Of a DNA stretch of 64,000 nucleotides, positions 12,384 to 24,700 are shown in pieces; the first letter of the stretch is position 1, and each line of letters opens with the position of its first letter. The DNA is taken from positions 51,303,897 to 51,367,896 of the forward strand of contig NC_037088.1 of assembly GCF_002994745.2 (NCBI RefSeq), read 5' to 3'. The notes under the pieces are model-generated. The model searched no databases and was not told the DNA's origin. It was given only the letters and a program-made list of their open reading frames with translations. Source of the DNA: Rosa chinensis. Taxonomy: Eukaryota > Streptophyta > Magnoliopsida > Rosales > Rosaceae. The translations under genes and the position numbers were made by a program.

Positions 12384-12432
12384 AAATTGGCCATACCTTA
12401 GTTACCCTAAAAGAAATTTACCCAATCAGAAA

Positions 12433-13330
12433 CTAGCCATTACTACACAAGTAAATTTAACCAAATAAAAAAATCCACCTCTCCTTCCTTTTTCCGTGAA
12501 TTTTGCCCTGTTTTCACTCTAGTACTGTGATGATTCTGGAATGTGGTCCTCGCCCCCTATTTGAACAATAATATCTTGAACATCGATCTAGTTACAAATG
12601 ACAATGAGGAATCAGCTTTCATATAAATGGGATATGAGATTTTTCCATTGGTTTGGACCACTCTAATACTAGTGAGCCCACTGCATATCAAAATAATATG
12701 CTAAAAATTACGTTCTCATAATTATAGGTCATTGCATATATATGAATACGAGTGAAACAAACAACAATCGACAACTTGAATTTTGGATCTTGGATAGAAT
12801 TGCATATTTGCATTATATCACTATTGTCGTTGTTGTTGTTCTATATATACCATCTTAGTCAGATTTACACAATACAAAAGGCCAAAAATTTAGCTCTCTT
12901 TCTTGAAGGAGGCTTTTATAATGTGTACTTAGCATGACAGCATATTTTTCTTTTATTATCGTTTGGGCACCATGTCAGTTATATACTTATATGAGATTTG
13001 TAGTTTCCATAAATGGTCTACTTGGGAAGACAAACAAAAAAATAAAGAATAAATGTGACGTTCATATATGACAATGAAATGTCCAGAAATAATGGTATAT
13101 TTTTTTTTTTTGAATAATGGTAATCCATTTAGAATAATAACTCATGTCAAGAAGGCCATTACACACCTATCCGTTGACACATAACAATGGCCAGACAAGA
13201 ATTCGTGGAGGAGCCACAGTGGTACATAGGATAGACCTAATCTATTCAAACTTATCGCTCACTTATTGAAGTGAGCCTATAACTATGCCAGACATTTACA
13301 TAGTTTATAGGCTTAACAAAAAGAAAAACC
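12433..13330. other. Intergenic, no gene recognised
   Basis: AT-rich sequence with short open frames only; nothing recognisable. Confidence 0.6.
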
Positions 13331-14666
13331 CTATATCTTCTCCTTGCCCTTGAAGCTAGGGCTTGGAGGCTTGCCTTTGAAGCTAGGGCTTGGAGGCTTG
13401 CCTGAATACAGAACACTCAAGACATCTTCAGCATGAACCTTTTTTGCTTTTGGTGGATTTTTGTTCTTTGCTCCCAAAGGCCGGCCTCTCTTCTTGCCAC
13501 TAGGAAGCTCAAGTTGTAAAGGTTTAGGCATCATACTCTCTGCAGGCACAAGCATACCACCTGGTGTTTCCACCAAACCCAGAGATTTTGCATTGAATTT
13601 TGTAGGGAATGCAGGCATTTTTACCTTCTTTGAGGGAGCAATAGGGCTTGTTTTCTAGCAAATCAGACATCATAAACTGTAATTTTTTTGGAGATGGAAA
13701 GGGCCGATTTCTCTTAGTAGGCTGGTCGGTATCCACAGGTACCAAAGCCAATTCATTGTCGTCAGTAGTATGTGTCTTTCCTACATGACGAATAACAATG
13801 GGTTTGCGTACCTTACTAGTCACAGCACCTCCAAAAAGAGACCTTCCCACAGGTGGGAGAATGGGGGTGGAAAGCCCATGGAAGCGAAACAATCCATCCT
13901 TGAACTGATTGTCATGAAAACCTAAGAAGGGGCCAGTGAGATTCAATTTTCATGTCGCCGGTGTGGGAGCTTCCTGGACTATCGGCGCATTGGTTTCAGC
14001 CTGACACGCTTCCCCCTTATGATACACACAAAGGCATATACTGCATTTGCCCACAAGGTTCTCAAAAAAGAAGTGAACCTCTTGTTCTACCCCTTTGCCA
14101 AATTTTAGGGTTTTGTGCATGAAGAAGGGTTTCGAAATTGCATGAGAAACCCTAACCCTAATTTTCCGAGTTGCATCAAATAACTTTTGATCTAGATGAA
14201 GAAATTTACCCGCAATGGAGGCAACATTGGCAATAGTGTTCCTTTGCTCGTATGCTGGCGGCATGTTAGTGATGCGAACCCAAAAGAAAATGTCCTCCAT
14301 CTCCACAAATTGCAGAGGTGCTACTCCATCATATGGTTGCATGACAACCAAAGCACGATTGAAACTCCACGGTCCACCCATCAAAACTTTATTTCTATCT
14401 CCCCAGAGATCAAAGGAGAAGAGGAATCTATCCGGAGCTTTCGGCTGAACACTGAAACCCTTGTTTAGCACCCATATTCGATGAAAATGCCGCTGCAGAT
14501 CAGAAGCATTTGTTGGCTTTGAAGACAGAGGCCTTGCCAAGAGGTAGGACGCCACCCCCCCCCCCCCCCCCCCCCAAATCTCCATGGAGGAGATGTCAAC
14601 AACCTCATTGGTAACGATAGCTAGCGAGGTAGCAAAGTTTTTGGTGACAGAATCAATACTAGCCAT
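13331..14666 (-). pseudogene. Decayed DUF4283 / CCHC-type zinc-knuckle gene, retrotransposon-like
   Basis: The first frame (14666-13950, 238 codons) shows the DUF4283 pattern: FSFDLWGDRNKVLMGGPWSF, then MPPAYEQRN, and a knuckle CSICLCVYHKGEAC that fits C-x2-C-x4-H-x4-C. A TGA at 13950-13952 stops it, but the same frame stays open to 13524. Similarity to the family's Lys/Arg-rich tail (KKRGRPLGAKNKN, AT-hook-like) then continues in another frame (13618-13331), implying a frameshift near 13620-13660. The tail ends in two tandem GKPPSPSFK units. A 21-base C-run (14555-14575) encodes seven glycines. Such ORFs occur as ORF1 of plant LINEs and as free-standing genes; no reverse transcriptase is nearby. 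Confidence 0.75.
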
Positions 14667-15447
14667 TGAGAGATCTGGATGTAGTGATGCAAGGATTCAA
14701 GAATGGTAGAGAGCGTCGGCAAAGAAGACCGACTGTTGCTATGGGTTTTGGTGCGGCACAGAGGAGGCCGCCTAGGCTTTTTCTTTGCTTTTTACAGAAA
14801 TAATGGTATGCGTTGGGTAGAACATTGAAGTATTTCATTGTTCAATAAGTGGTTATCGCATTGAGGACCCTAATGTACATAAATCTGCTAATGATAATGA
14901 GAATACAAACTGAAAGGAAATAAAATTAATATCAAGGTAATAAAAATGAAATCAAGCTCGAGTGATAGGATTGGAAATTGGGTATCTAATAGGGTGGGGT
15001 TTATGTCTGAACCCAAAATCGACCTAATCAAGGTCTATGCCTATCTTCAAAGCTGATGATGGTATGGGAAGTAGATTTTACAGTTTGAGACCAATGTCAT
15101 TAACTAGGTTTTGAACCCTATGATTGCATATTGAGCTCGGAATTTTGGACCAAAGATTTGCGTCTCAAGTCCAATGTTCATAACCAAGGACCCAAGATTT
15201 GGACTTAGTTCCATCGAAACACTTAAACTATACCAAACCACATTGTCTTACCATTAAACTGCATCTGTCAATTTAAAGCATTTGAACTTAGTGTCGGTTT
15301 GTGTTTTCAAGAACCACAGGGCTTAGTTTCGTGATTCGTTATACTAGAACTGAATTGCTTTTAGTATTAGTCCAAGTGGTGAGGAAATGAAGGAGACTTG
15401 AAAATTAAGTTAAGACTAAATTAAATCATGGCTTCGACTTTTCTCAA
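14667..15447. other. Spacer, possible leader of the DUF4283 pseudogene
   Basis: No coding region or repeat boundary recognised. Confidence 0.5.
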
Positions 15448-15456
15448 ATATAACAA

Positions 15457-15700
15457 GGGAAAAAGATGCAAACAGTACCTGATCTTTGGCCCATTAGTAA
15501 CTTTAGTACCTGAAAAAAAAATATATATCACTTTAGTACCTGAAGTTCAAACCCCGACCCAACTTTAGTACCTGGAGCCGTTAACTCAATAACGGCGTCT
15601 GACAGGTGGCATATATTGAAGGGTAATTTCGTCCTTTCATATTTAATTAATTCATTATATATATATATATATATATTTTTTTTTTAACCTCCTCTTCCAG

Positions 15701-15748
<48 letters not shown>

Positions 15749-16522
15749 TTAACCATTATCAATGACCACCCACCACCACCGCCAGAACCCTCATTCCTCT
15801 CGCCGACGCTTCTACCCCACCACCTCCTCCACAAAAACCAAAACCAAAACCCTAGAAGAAAAAAATTTTCTTTGCCGCCACCCTAGACCAAAAAAAAAAA
15901 ATTTCTTCTAGCATTGCAGCACCTCCTCCTCTTGCCTCCACCTCTCCAGCCCCACCCACCTTGTAGCAGCCCCTGCCGCGAAGCCCCACACCCGGCCATA
16001 CCAGCACACCAGGCCGAGCGCTGCCTAACCTCACCCAGTCACCCTCCATGCCTAGTCGCTGCCTAGCCTCACCCAATCGCCCTCCGCGCTATTGCCCCCG
16101 CATCAGCAGCCCGGCCCCGCGCCTCGCGCCTGCCAGCCCGCCCCACGGAGCAAGCCTACAGCCTGCAGCGCCCACCCTCGATCTCGCCCCGCAGCCTGCC
16201 CACCCTCGATCTACTAGCAGGTGAAGGAAGAAGAAGAGAGAAAAGAAAAAAGGAAGAAGAGAGAAAGAGAGAGAAAAAAAAGGGTGACCCGGCCCAGGAA
16301 GAAGAAGACGAAGAGCTTGAGGAAGAAGAAGAAATTTAGTGAAAGGACGAAAATACCCTCAAAGTTTGACAGTTGACTAACGCCGTAACGGCCAACAGTG
16401 TTTTAGGTACTAAAGTTGGGTCGGGGTTTGAACTTCAGGTACTAAAGTGATATATATTTTTTTTTTCAGGTACTAAAGTTACTAATGGGCCAAAGGTCAG
16501 GTACTGTTTGCATATTTTTCCC
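15457..16522. mobile_element. Mutator-like element with long terminal inverted repeats, 1,066 bp
   Basis: Left end GGGAAAAAGATGCAAACAGT and right end ACTGTTTGCATATTTTTCCC belong to inverted repeats of about 140 bp (to ~15600 and from ~16380). A perfect 9-bp duplication ATATAACAA flanks them (15448-15456 and 16523-16531). The interior holds a (CT)n tract (~15703-15744) and a GC-rich, CCN-rich stretch (~15770-16210) quite unlike the surrounding AT-rich DNA. That could be captured gene sequence, but I do not recognise it. No transposase is present. Confidence 0.87.
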
Positions 16523-16967
16523 ATATAACAAAAGAAAAAAAAGAGAGAGAAAGGCATAACCGAGTCACCGCAAAAGAAAATATATACATATTTTGTTTTT
16601 TTTTCTTTTCTAATGTAGAGATTTGTTGTTAAAGGTAAAATAGAAATCATACTACAAACAAAAAAAAGAAAGAATATGTCGTACCCTTTCAAAAACAGAA
16701 AAATTTGTCGTGCACAAATCGGGGAAGGCTCTCATGAATCATGACAAGTGCCTTCACCACAAACACCTCGTGACCCGTGCCCCCAATTACGCGTCCACTT
16801 TTAATTTAGCAAAAATTTAAATTAATTTCCGTACACTTTACTCCCCACTGCCCGTAATTAAATTTTATTTCCCTTTCGAGAAAGTTTCGCTTTCTCTCAT
16901 AATTAATTTCCCTGCAAAAAAAAAAAAAAAAAAAAAATCAAAAAATCAAAATAGAAAGTCCAAATTG

Positions 16968-16974
16968 TATAAAA
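16968..16974 (+). promoter_or_regulatory. Probable TATA box of the TIGR01589-domain gene
   Basis: TATAAAA followed by CT-rich leader sequence, upstream of a leader exon ending at about 17409. Confidence 0.4.
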
Positions 16975-17409
16975 CGCCAATTTGGGACAAGATTTTTCCT
17001 TCTCTCTCTCTTTTTTTTTCTTTCCTCTTCTTGTTTTGTGTATGCAAGTTTCTCTCTGCTTCCTCCAATAATGTCATAGCAACCCTTCACTCATTTCCCA
17101 CTTCTTCCCTCTGTAAATATCATTTCAGGGCCTCCCCAAATTTTTGGTATTTCAACCCCAAGAATGGAAAAAGAGCCTCTTAAGCAGTCCCTGAACTGAA
17201 AACTCAAACTGGGTCCTGTCTCTAATTCTGATTTGCGCTCCAAAGCTACGTGCTTTCTCTGCAAAGATTGAAGCTTTTTTCGTTTCTGGGTCATGTGGTT
17301 TGGTAACTTGTTGACTTGATAGAGCAACTGGGTTTTGTTAATTCGTCGAAATTAAAGTGTTGGTTGGTTGGTTCTGTGTTCTTGGAGATTCAGATTCTGG
17401 GTTGGTGAG

Positions 17410-18482
17410 GTAATATAGTATATGCTAGATCTTTACCTTTTTAATCTTTTATACCAACTTTTTAAATTCCTTGATGGTGTCTCTCTCGTATTTTTAAAAG
17501 TTTGATTCTTTCTGAAGCTGTTCATTGGTTTATTGACTGATTCTACTTGTTTATTTTAATGGTTGGGCTTGTGTGTAATGTGTAAAGTAGCAGATTAGTG
17601 GACTTGACTTAGATCTGATTGATTTTTTTTACAAATAAAATTCAAATAAGTTCTGGAGTCTCTGGAGTTTCTCAGCTACTATGAAGCTAATGTAATTCTC
17701 ATATAACATTAAGCACTCGGAAATTTGTGGTAACAAAGCTGGTTTTGGTTGTTTGGAAGCATGACAAGGAAAGGAACTGCCAATTGAAGTTTGGATGCTC
17801 TTTCTCTTGCTCTTAAACCTGAAAACTCCAAGGAATTTCGGAATATTGTTGGATCCGAAATGCATCTATCCATTTGCGGTGTTGTTAGTGTCATCAAAGA
17901 TACAAAGCTAGTTAAGCATCCAGTAGTGTGGTAAAAAAGATAGCAAATATGAAAAAAGAGTGAAATGAGTGTATTTAGGCAGGCAACCATTGCTAATGGA
18001 GCTGTTATGATCTGCACTGTATATTTTAAATTTGTGTTTTTAATGCAATGTGTTGAGGGACGGGAAAAGAAGTATCAACTGTATCTGACATGAATTTCAA
18101 CCTTTTATGGTGTATGCATGTTTCTCTCTGATTTCGAATGTGGTTGTTCTGTATGTTCAAGCTCTGGCGAATCTTTTCAGACCAATATTGTAGATAAAAA
18201 ACATCACAGTGACTTACCATATTTCACCGTTATTGATTTGCACTGAGCCCATTAAGGAAAACATCGGATGCTTGTTTAAAGCCAAAAGATATGATATTTG
18301 TATTCATTTAACAATCTGAATGCTTCCAGTTTGGAATAGATCTTATTTAGTGAGATCTTGCTTCTGTGTGTTTTAACTCTATTGTTATATTTATGCTTTC
18401 GCTGTGAACTGTTCATGGATTTGTTGACAGTATTAAAATGGTTTACCTCTAATGATTTTAAGAAGTTGATTTCCCGTTCTAG
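17410..18482 (+). other. Probable 5'-UTR intron of the TIGR01589-domain gene
   Basis: Donor GAG|GTAATA at 17409/17410 and acceptor TTCTAG|GT at 18482/18483 bound a T-rich stretch without coding signal. This is inferred, with no transcript evidence. Confidence 0.4.
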
Positions 18483-18584
18483 GTAAAACTGCCACAAGTC
18501 ATCGTTGTTATTTATTTGTGCAAAAGTATTTACTGTCAGTGACCACAGCCTTAGCTTGAGCAATACCAGAGCCATACTAAAGAG

Positions 18585-18608
18585 ATGTGGTCCCTTGCAT
18601 TCAGCTGA
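18585..18608 (+). other. Seven-codon upstream ORF next to the main start codon
   Basis: ATG at 18585 encodes MWSLAFS and stops with TGA at 18606-18608; one base later the main ATG begins (18610). It lies in the leader exon 18483-18624 of the proposed transcript. Such a uORF could affect initiation at the main ATG; this is inference. Confidence 0.5.
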
Positions 18609-18609
18609 A

Positions 18610-21604
18610 ATGAAGACGTTACAGGTGCCACTTTACAATTTTTTAACATAGTGGTTGTGATATCTAGCTTGTTTTGTGCACATATTGCTTTTCACTAAAT
18701 TGAATACTCCTATTTTGGGTTCCACAGAGTGGGCAAGAAATACAATCTTCAAACCAAGCTATACATGATACACAAGGTGACCAAGTGAAAAACCAAACAA
18801 ATGAGGCTCCTGGAACTGATTCAGCTTCAATATCATCTTCAGGCAATGACAACAAGAAAGTATCACGCCAAGATATTGAACTTGTAAGGCCACCAAATCA
18901 AACTATTCTTGCAACCTTTTCTTTTTCTTTTTCTACATTTGTTATTCTATTATGTTTTACCGTGTTCTGAATATTGTTCTCGAATGAGTTAGACTAATAC
19001 ATTTTCCATCTTTGTGATGGTATGCTCTCCAAAATGAATTTTTGTAGGTCCAGAATCTAATAGAGCGGTGTTTACAATTATATATGAATAGAGAAGAGGT
19101 GGTTAAGACTCTCTTGACTCGCGCAAGAATAGATCCTGGATTTACCACTTTGGGTAGGTAACTTCAGATTACAATTTAAAATATGTGTAACCTGACTACT
19201 CTAATTACATATCTTAAGCTCTTAAACCAAGAATTGGTTGATTATGAAAACCATGATCCTGGTGTATGTGTTTTCCATCAGTTATATAAGTAAAATTAAT
19301 CCGTATTTTTTATTTAATTTTTTGGTTGCCTTTGTCACTTTTGGCATAGGATCCACTGATCCACAACTGAAATGATGTGGGACCGGGTAGTTCATGGTTA
19401 TATATGTACTAGACATGTTACTACAGCTATACATGACATTTTCTCCTATAATGAGGATTTGATGAATTAAATATCTTAAGAAGCTACATGATATTTTTCG
19501 TTTTAAACGTAATATATGCACCTTAAACTGATCTTGTCATCTTTCTTTTCTTGTTTCAGTATGGCAGAAGTTGGAAGAAGAAAATGCCGACTTTTTCAGG
19601 GCCTATTACATAAGGCTAAAATTGAAGAAACAAATCATCCTGTTTAATCATCTACTGGAGCATCACTGTCATCTGTCGAAGTATCATCCCATGCATCCAA
19701 AGGTTCCGTTGGCACCTATACAGAATGGGATTCATCCCATGCCTGGTAAGTTTTCAGCTTACAGCAACATGGAGGTGTAAGAGCAAGATTTAATCCTATT
19801 TTGATAGTAGTAGGTCTGTCTATCCTCGTTTCTCCTTTGGTGGATGCACGAGGATCATAATTGGGTTCCTTAATGGTAACAGAACTATGGTCATTTGGAA
19901 CTTTGGGTGAATTCTTGATTGACGTTAATGAGGAGGGTAAAACATGATGCTTGATAAAGATTAAGCTAAAGAATATTACTTTTGAAAATATCGTGGTTAC
20001 AGATGTATATAAGCCTGGGAGTATGTGATTGATATGTATTATGGTTTATATGATGATTTCCATTTGTATTCACTGCCGCTTGTTTGCAGTGCAGTTAACA
20101 ACTTACCTATGGGATACCCTGTCCTTCAGCAACCTCCAATGCCAGCAGCAGGTCAACCCCATCTTGATTCCATGGGAATATCTAACTGTCATGTAGTTAA
20201 TGGAGTTCCCGCACCGAGCAATTTCCATCCAATTCGGATGAATTCTGGGAATGAGTGAGAATCTGTCCTTTGCCTCATTCTCTGTTTAATTACTAGTTAA
20301 CATGCCAGTTAATATTTTAGCGAAAAAGAAAAAAAAGTTTTGTTCCGCCCCTGTTCGCATTGTAAAAGGAAGTATATTGGTTCAAAGTCCAAACATGTGT
20401 ATTGGATGACTGTGGCTTCTAATCTGCTCCTATATCAGGTTTTGTTCAATAGAATTTTTGCTAATGGAAACTGTTTTTCTCCTTTTTGAAGTATGGTGAT
20501 GGATTGCAGTAGTTCTGATGTGGTTCCTGTAATTCCACCAAACAGCAACATGTCATCCATGTCCGAAATTCCTGTCAGTCCTACATCAGTTGCATCCAGT
20601 GGTCATTTCCCTTTCACTGCATCAGAAATATCAGGAATGGGAGTAGACACATCAGCACTTGATACAACATTTACATCTGATGTGGCAAGTAATGGGTTGC
20701 AGCTTGGACCCGATGGTGGGGGTGGCAGATCACTGGATCAGATCCAGTGGAATTTCAGCCTATCAGATCTTACAGCAGATTTGTCCAACTTAGGAGGTAA
20801 GTTTATTGGAACCACTTGTAACCGTCTCTAAGCGTGTAAGCTACCTTTAGAAATTGTGGACAATTTATGTATCAAAATACTTATAGTAGAGCTGTATTCA
20901 AAGACATGAATGCAAACCAGGAGCAAAAAGAAAAGAAACTGTACAAACTGTTGAAAGCCAGACACTATTCATTTTGACACAGTTGATTTATCAAACATAT
21001 AGGAGGAAACATACATGCTTAATTTACAGACTTGTGCAAGATTTTTCCATAAAGTTTTCTTGCATGTACATTCTATAATCATTGAAGCAAAAATTGAATA
21101 TGTACGAGTTCGTGAAATGCTGTTATGGCAGTAAAACTTTTGGTACTTCTAAAACTGTTAAAAGGCTGCTTACATGTGTGGCCAAATATAGTTAGATCCA
21201 AGCATGAACAAAGAAATAGAGTTGCTGTTGTATAATGCATGTCTCACGCTTTCTTTAATGTTTGCCGGGATATCTTTTGCAGATTTAGGAGCCTTGGGAA
21301 ACTATCCTGGCTCCCCCTTTCTGCCTTCTGATTCTGAAATTCTACTAGACTCTCCCGAGCAAGAGGATATAGGTAATGGAAAATGCCTCTTTTCATTAGT
21401 TTTACTGATTTGTGAGATGTGGTTGGAGGTTCAAACATGCCTAAGATTGATTGTTCCCTTAATTTCCCTTGTTAGCAATTGAACCATGCATAGTATATCT
21501 TGGTTATCAGTTACTAATCACTTTTCCTTGCTTTAGCAGAGGAATTCTTTGTCGATTCTGTCCCCGAGCCACCTTGCTCTCAATCAGACGACGAGAAACC
21601 GTAG
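18610..21604 (+). CDS. Plant-specific TIGR01589 (A_thal_3526, PF09713) domain protein, 360 aa
   Basis: Exons: 18610-18624, 18728-18883, 19048-19153, 19560-19745, 20095-20254, 20492-20796, 21283-21372, 21540-21604. After a Gln/Ser/Asn-rich start (MKTLQSGQEI), residues ~56-105 form the conserved domain: VQNLIERCLQLYMN, EEVVKTLLTRARIDPGFT, VWQKLEEENADFFRAYY, then a basic LKKQIILFNHLLEHH. The rest is disordered: Pro-rich, then Ser/Thr-rich, then acidic, ending SQSDDEKP. The molecular function of this family is unknown to me; the domain looks helical and may bind a partner. The tiny first coding exon (15 nt) was chosen because it joins in frame and replaces no conserved sequence. The last acceptor is a NAGNAG (TAGCAG), allowing one extra Ala. 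Confidence 0.88.
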
Positions 21605-22802
21605 ATAAAGGTGGGGAAAGTCCCGTTACACTTGAAATTGATAGGAAGGAATATCGCTCCATTAGAGTTTGTCATCCACTCACTAAAAGACACTTCAGGG
21701 TTCTATTATCAGCAGGTTTCAACATTTCTAGTTAGCTAGTCTGATCTGTATTAGCATACAGATAGGAAATTCCTTATAATCGACTAGTATTTGTAATTTT
21801 TCTTTCCAAAAACTTAATTATCGGCGAAAGTTGAGGAATAATTCAGTTGGTTGTCATGTATTTGGATAAATTGGTATGATTAATGCTACTTCAAGCATTA
21901 TCATCCACCTCTTGCCAAGTTCCCTCTTTGCTTATATGAACTTATTACTTAACATTCATCTAACATACCAAGTAAGAGGGTGATGTTTTTTATCTCAGTT
22001 TTTTAATTATAACGGTTTCTTGGATTGCAAGTTACCGGAGATTTCACACATTTGAAGGGGACCAACATATATTCATTGCCAAACTTTCAATTGATAAATC
22101 TAGAAGATTGCTCCTTTTTGACACTCGTCATGAATAACTGTATAAAATTTCACCTACTTGGTTCATTTTCAACGAACAACGTGACAAACTTTAATACAAA
22201 TGAGTGTAATAACATATTTTCAAGCATAAAAGCCTCCTGGTCCTGGTCCTAATTTCACATTCCATTACATTATTATTGATTCATATTTGCCTAATTGGAC
22301 TAATTCTTTCCCCTCTGTTTAAACACTAAAAGCCAAGACAAACTTGCCTCCTGAACTGTTTTGTTGACCTAATTTACAAAGACTCTGTCTAGATATTAGT
22401 TAATTGAATCATGACATTTCAACTAATTAGTACAGATGAAAGTCCTCCAAGTACTGAATTGTTGCCGGCTATACGTATTTGCTGGTTAAGCATAATCTTA
22501 ACCCTGTTTTTGTTTAATTAGACATAATCACATCGGGCTAATGCGATTTACTGCTAATAGGTTCGTGATACCAATATTGAACCGAACTTGGAAAACCTTG
22601 CTCTTTTTTTTTTTTTTTTTTTTTTTTTTGAGGTAACCTTGCTCTTTTTTTCTGTTAGGATTTGGAACCTAACGTAACTGACAGGCTCATTTCTATGCTC
22701 GGCTATTTTTAGTTATGAAGAATGTTGCAAGGATATACAACTTGAACCTCAAGCTGAAATAAACTAAATATTAACCATCTTATAAAAAATCCTAAATAAT
22801 AG
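21605..22802 (+). other. 3' flank and intergenic spacer
   Basis: AT-rich, with a T-run near 22601-22629; no gene recognised. Confidence 0.5.
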
Positions 22803-22805
22803 TAA

Positions 22806-23055
22806 GAGCAAGTTCACCCGTTGGGTCACCGGGTCAGTTACTATCAATTGCTTTATAAACACTAATTTCAACCTCTGGGTCACGGGCACAGTTTTCAAAC
22901 TGAACTGGTGACCTCTGGGTCACTTTCATGACCTGCAAACTGAATCGGTGACCCAGGTCAGTTTGGAAACTGTGTCCATGACTTGGAGGTTGAAAATAAA
23001 CACTAAAAAACAATGGATAGTAACTGACTCAGTAACCCAACGGATGAATTTGCTC
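22806..23055. mobile_element. Fold-back MITE, 250 bp, TAA target duplication
   Basis: Ends GAGCAAGTTCACCCGTTGGG and, at the right, CCCAACGGATGAATTTGCTC; TAA flanks both sides (22803-22805, 23056-23058). The two halves are inverted repeats along nearly their entire length (motifs GGTCA/TGACC, AACTGTG/CACAGTTT), so the RNA would fold into one long hairpin. The 3-bp TWA target fits PIF/Harbinger. Confidence 0.8.
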
Positions 23056-24292
23056 TAAGTAGTGTCTTGTATAAAAAAGAAAACATAAAAAAAAAATACT
23101 GCATTTAAAAGGAGACCCAGTAAGGTTGCTGTATGTTGTGACTTGTGAGATCACAAAAGATGAGTCATAAATTCATAATTGATGGGGCTGTACGTCAGCA
23201 CGTGGTTTGCATTGAAAGGAGACACAATGAGGCAGGCTAGCCTTTATGTGAAATCATCTTGAAAAATTTTTACACAGGGCAAACGTAGCACGTGGTGGTG
23301 GGGCAGTCAAATTAAAATTCATAAAATTTTAAGGGAAAATGATCATTTACCCGATTTTAGGCTAAAAATTGCCCACTTGCTCCACCAACTGTTTTTTAAC
23401 CCCATTTACCCAAAACACTCTAAGGGATTATTTCCCCTTTACCCAATTAATTCTTTTTTCTTTTTTTTGGAGACTTTTTTGCCCTCTCCTTCTTTCTCAC
23501 TTAGAGAGAGAAGTCACCTTCCACCTTGCTGTGCTACGGTGACCAGTGGCCGGCGCGGTCTCCGGCGAACGGTGACCGGATTCCTGCGACCGGTGACCGG
23601 ATTCCGGAATCCGGCTATTATTGCCCCCCAGTAATCATATTACTGCCCCCCAAAAATCATATTATTGACGTCCAGTGAATTGTATGAACTCCCAAAACCA
23701 AAATGAATACACTACATGAACAATTGATCAATTTATAATCATATTACTGCCCCCAGTAATCATATTATTGCCCCCCAATACAAAGTCTAATGTTTCTACT
23801 GCCTCCCAATAGACCACCAAAAATGCACCTTTTTGTAGGATTCACAGATAATTTGACTTTAATACACAGAAAACAACATATAACTTATCAAAACACCACA
23901 CTATAGTGATCCATGTCCCTCGTATCAAAGTCTACTGGGGGCCAATAATGTGTCTACTACCCCCCAATAATGTGTCTACTACCCCCCACAGTTACATTGC
24001 AATGTCAGATTACTTACATTGTTGAACATATAGTAGATCATTGGCTTTCATATTCTCTTCCATTTAGCAAGAAACAAAGAAGAAAGAAAGTAGTCAAAGT
24101 ACAATAGTGAAAAGTCGCTGTGCCCCAAGACGGCAAGGTTTCGATTTTGGAGAACTGCAATTAACAGCAGGATCGTGCATGCTAACTACATGGCATCATC
24201 TCGTTCACTCAATCACCACACTCAAATATGCAGAGCACCAAATTCCGACTCCGCTCACAGAACCTCACTGGAACCCGGCACAGCAGCCGGAG

Positions 24293-24660
24293 ATGGCCGA
24301 GGACGGCAGTTCAATAGTTGCAGAGTTGGACCGAGCGGCAGAGGGATTGTCATCCAGAGAAGCGGAGCTAAGGCAAGAGATTGAGCAACACAAGCACGAA
24401 AAGGCGGTGCCGGAGGAGAAGCACCAATTCGAGATTCTAGAGAGGCTGAAGGTGAAGGACGAGCTCCGGAGCCAAGCTGCTGATAATGGAGCAGTTCCCG
24501 GAGACCGTTGCCTCCATCGTCTCCTTCAAGGTCGAGTCCGACGTCATGTTCCTTGACGGCATCGACTTCCTCAAAACCGACGCAGAGATCGGCGACGACG
24601 GCAAGCTCCACGTCAAGGTGTGGAAGTCCAACGCGTCCAGACGATCGCTCTCGGCAATGA
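24293..24660 (+). pseudogene. Gene-like fragment inside the inverted-repeat element, family not recognised
   Basis: From ATG 24293 one frame reads MAEDGSSIVAELDRAAEGLS then a charged, coiled-coil-like run (ELRQEIEQHKHEK, EILERLKVKDELRS). Coding character then moves to another frame from ATG 24486: MEQFPETVASIVSFKVESDV, MFLDGIDFLKTDAEIGDDG, KLHVKVWKSNA. GC content and codon use look exonic against an AT-rich background. The switch suggests a frameshift or a lost intron. It may be a captured gene piece; I do not know the source. Confidence 0.4.
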
Positions 24661-24694
24661 CTCCTTGCGCCGTCCAACCTCACCGGAGCGTGAA

Positions 24695-24700
<6 letters not shown>

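Larger units (their letters stand above)
10955..12423. mobile_element. Fold-back Mutator-like element, interrupted by a hAT insertion
   Basis: The outer ends are GGGTAAATTCC and GAAATTTACCC, flanked by a perfect 9-bp target-site duplication AATCAGAAA (10946-10954 and 12424-12432), as expected for Mutator-like elements. Apart from the nested hAT (11630-12383), nearly the whole element is one long imperfect hairpin: the left arm (10955 to ~11280) pairs with ~11340-11629 plus 12384-12423. The right terminal repeat is only recognisable once the hAT is removed in thought. No transposase is present. Confidence 0.85.
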
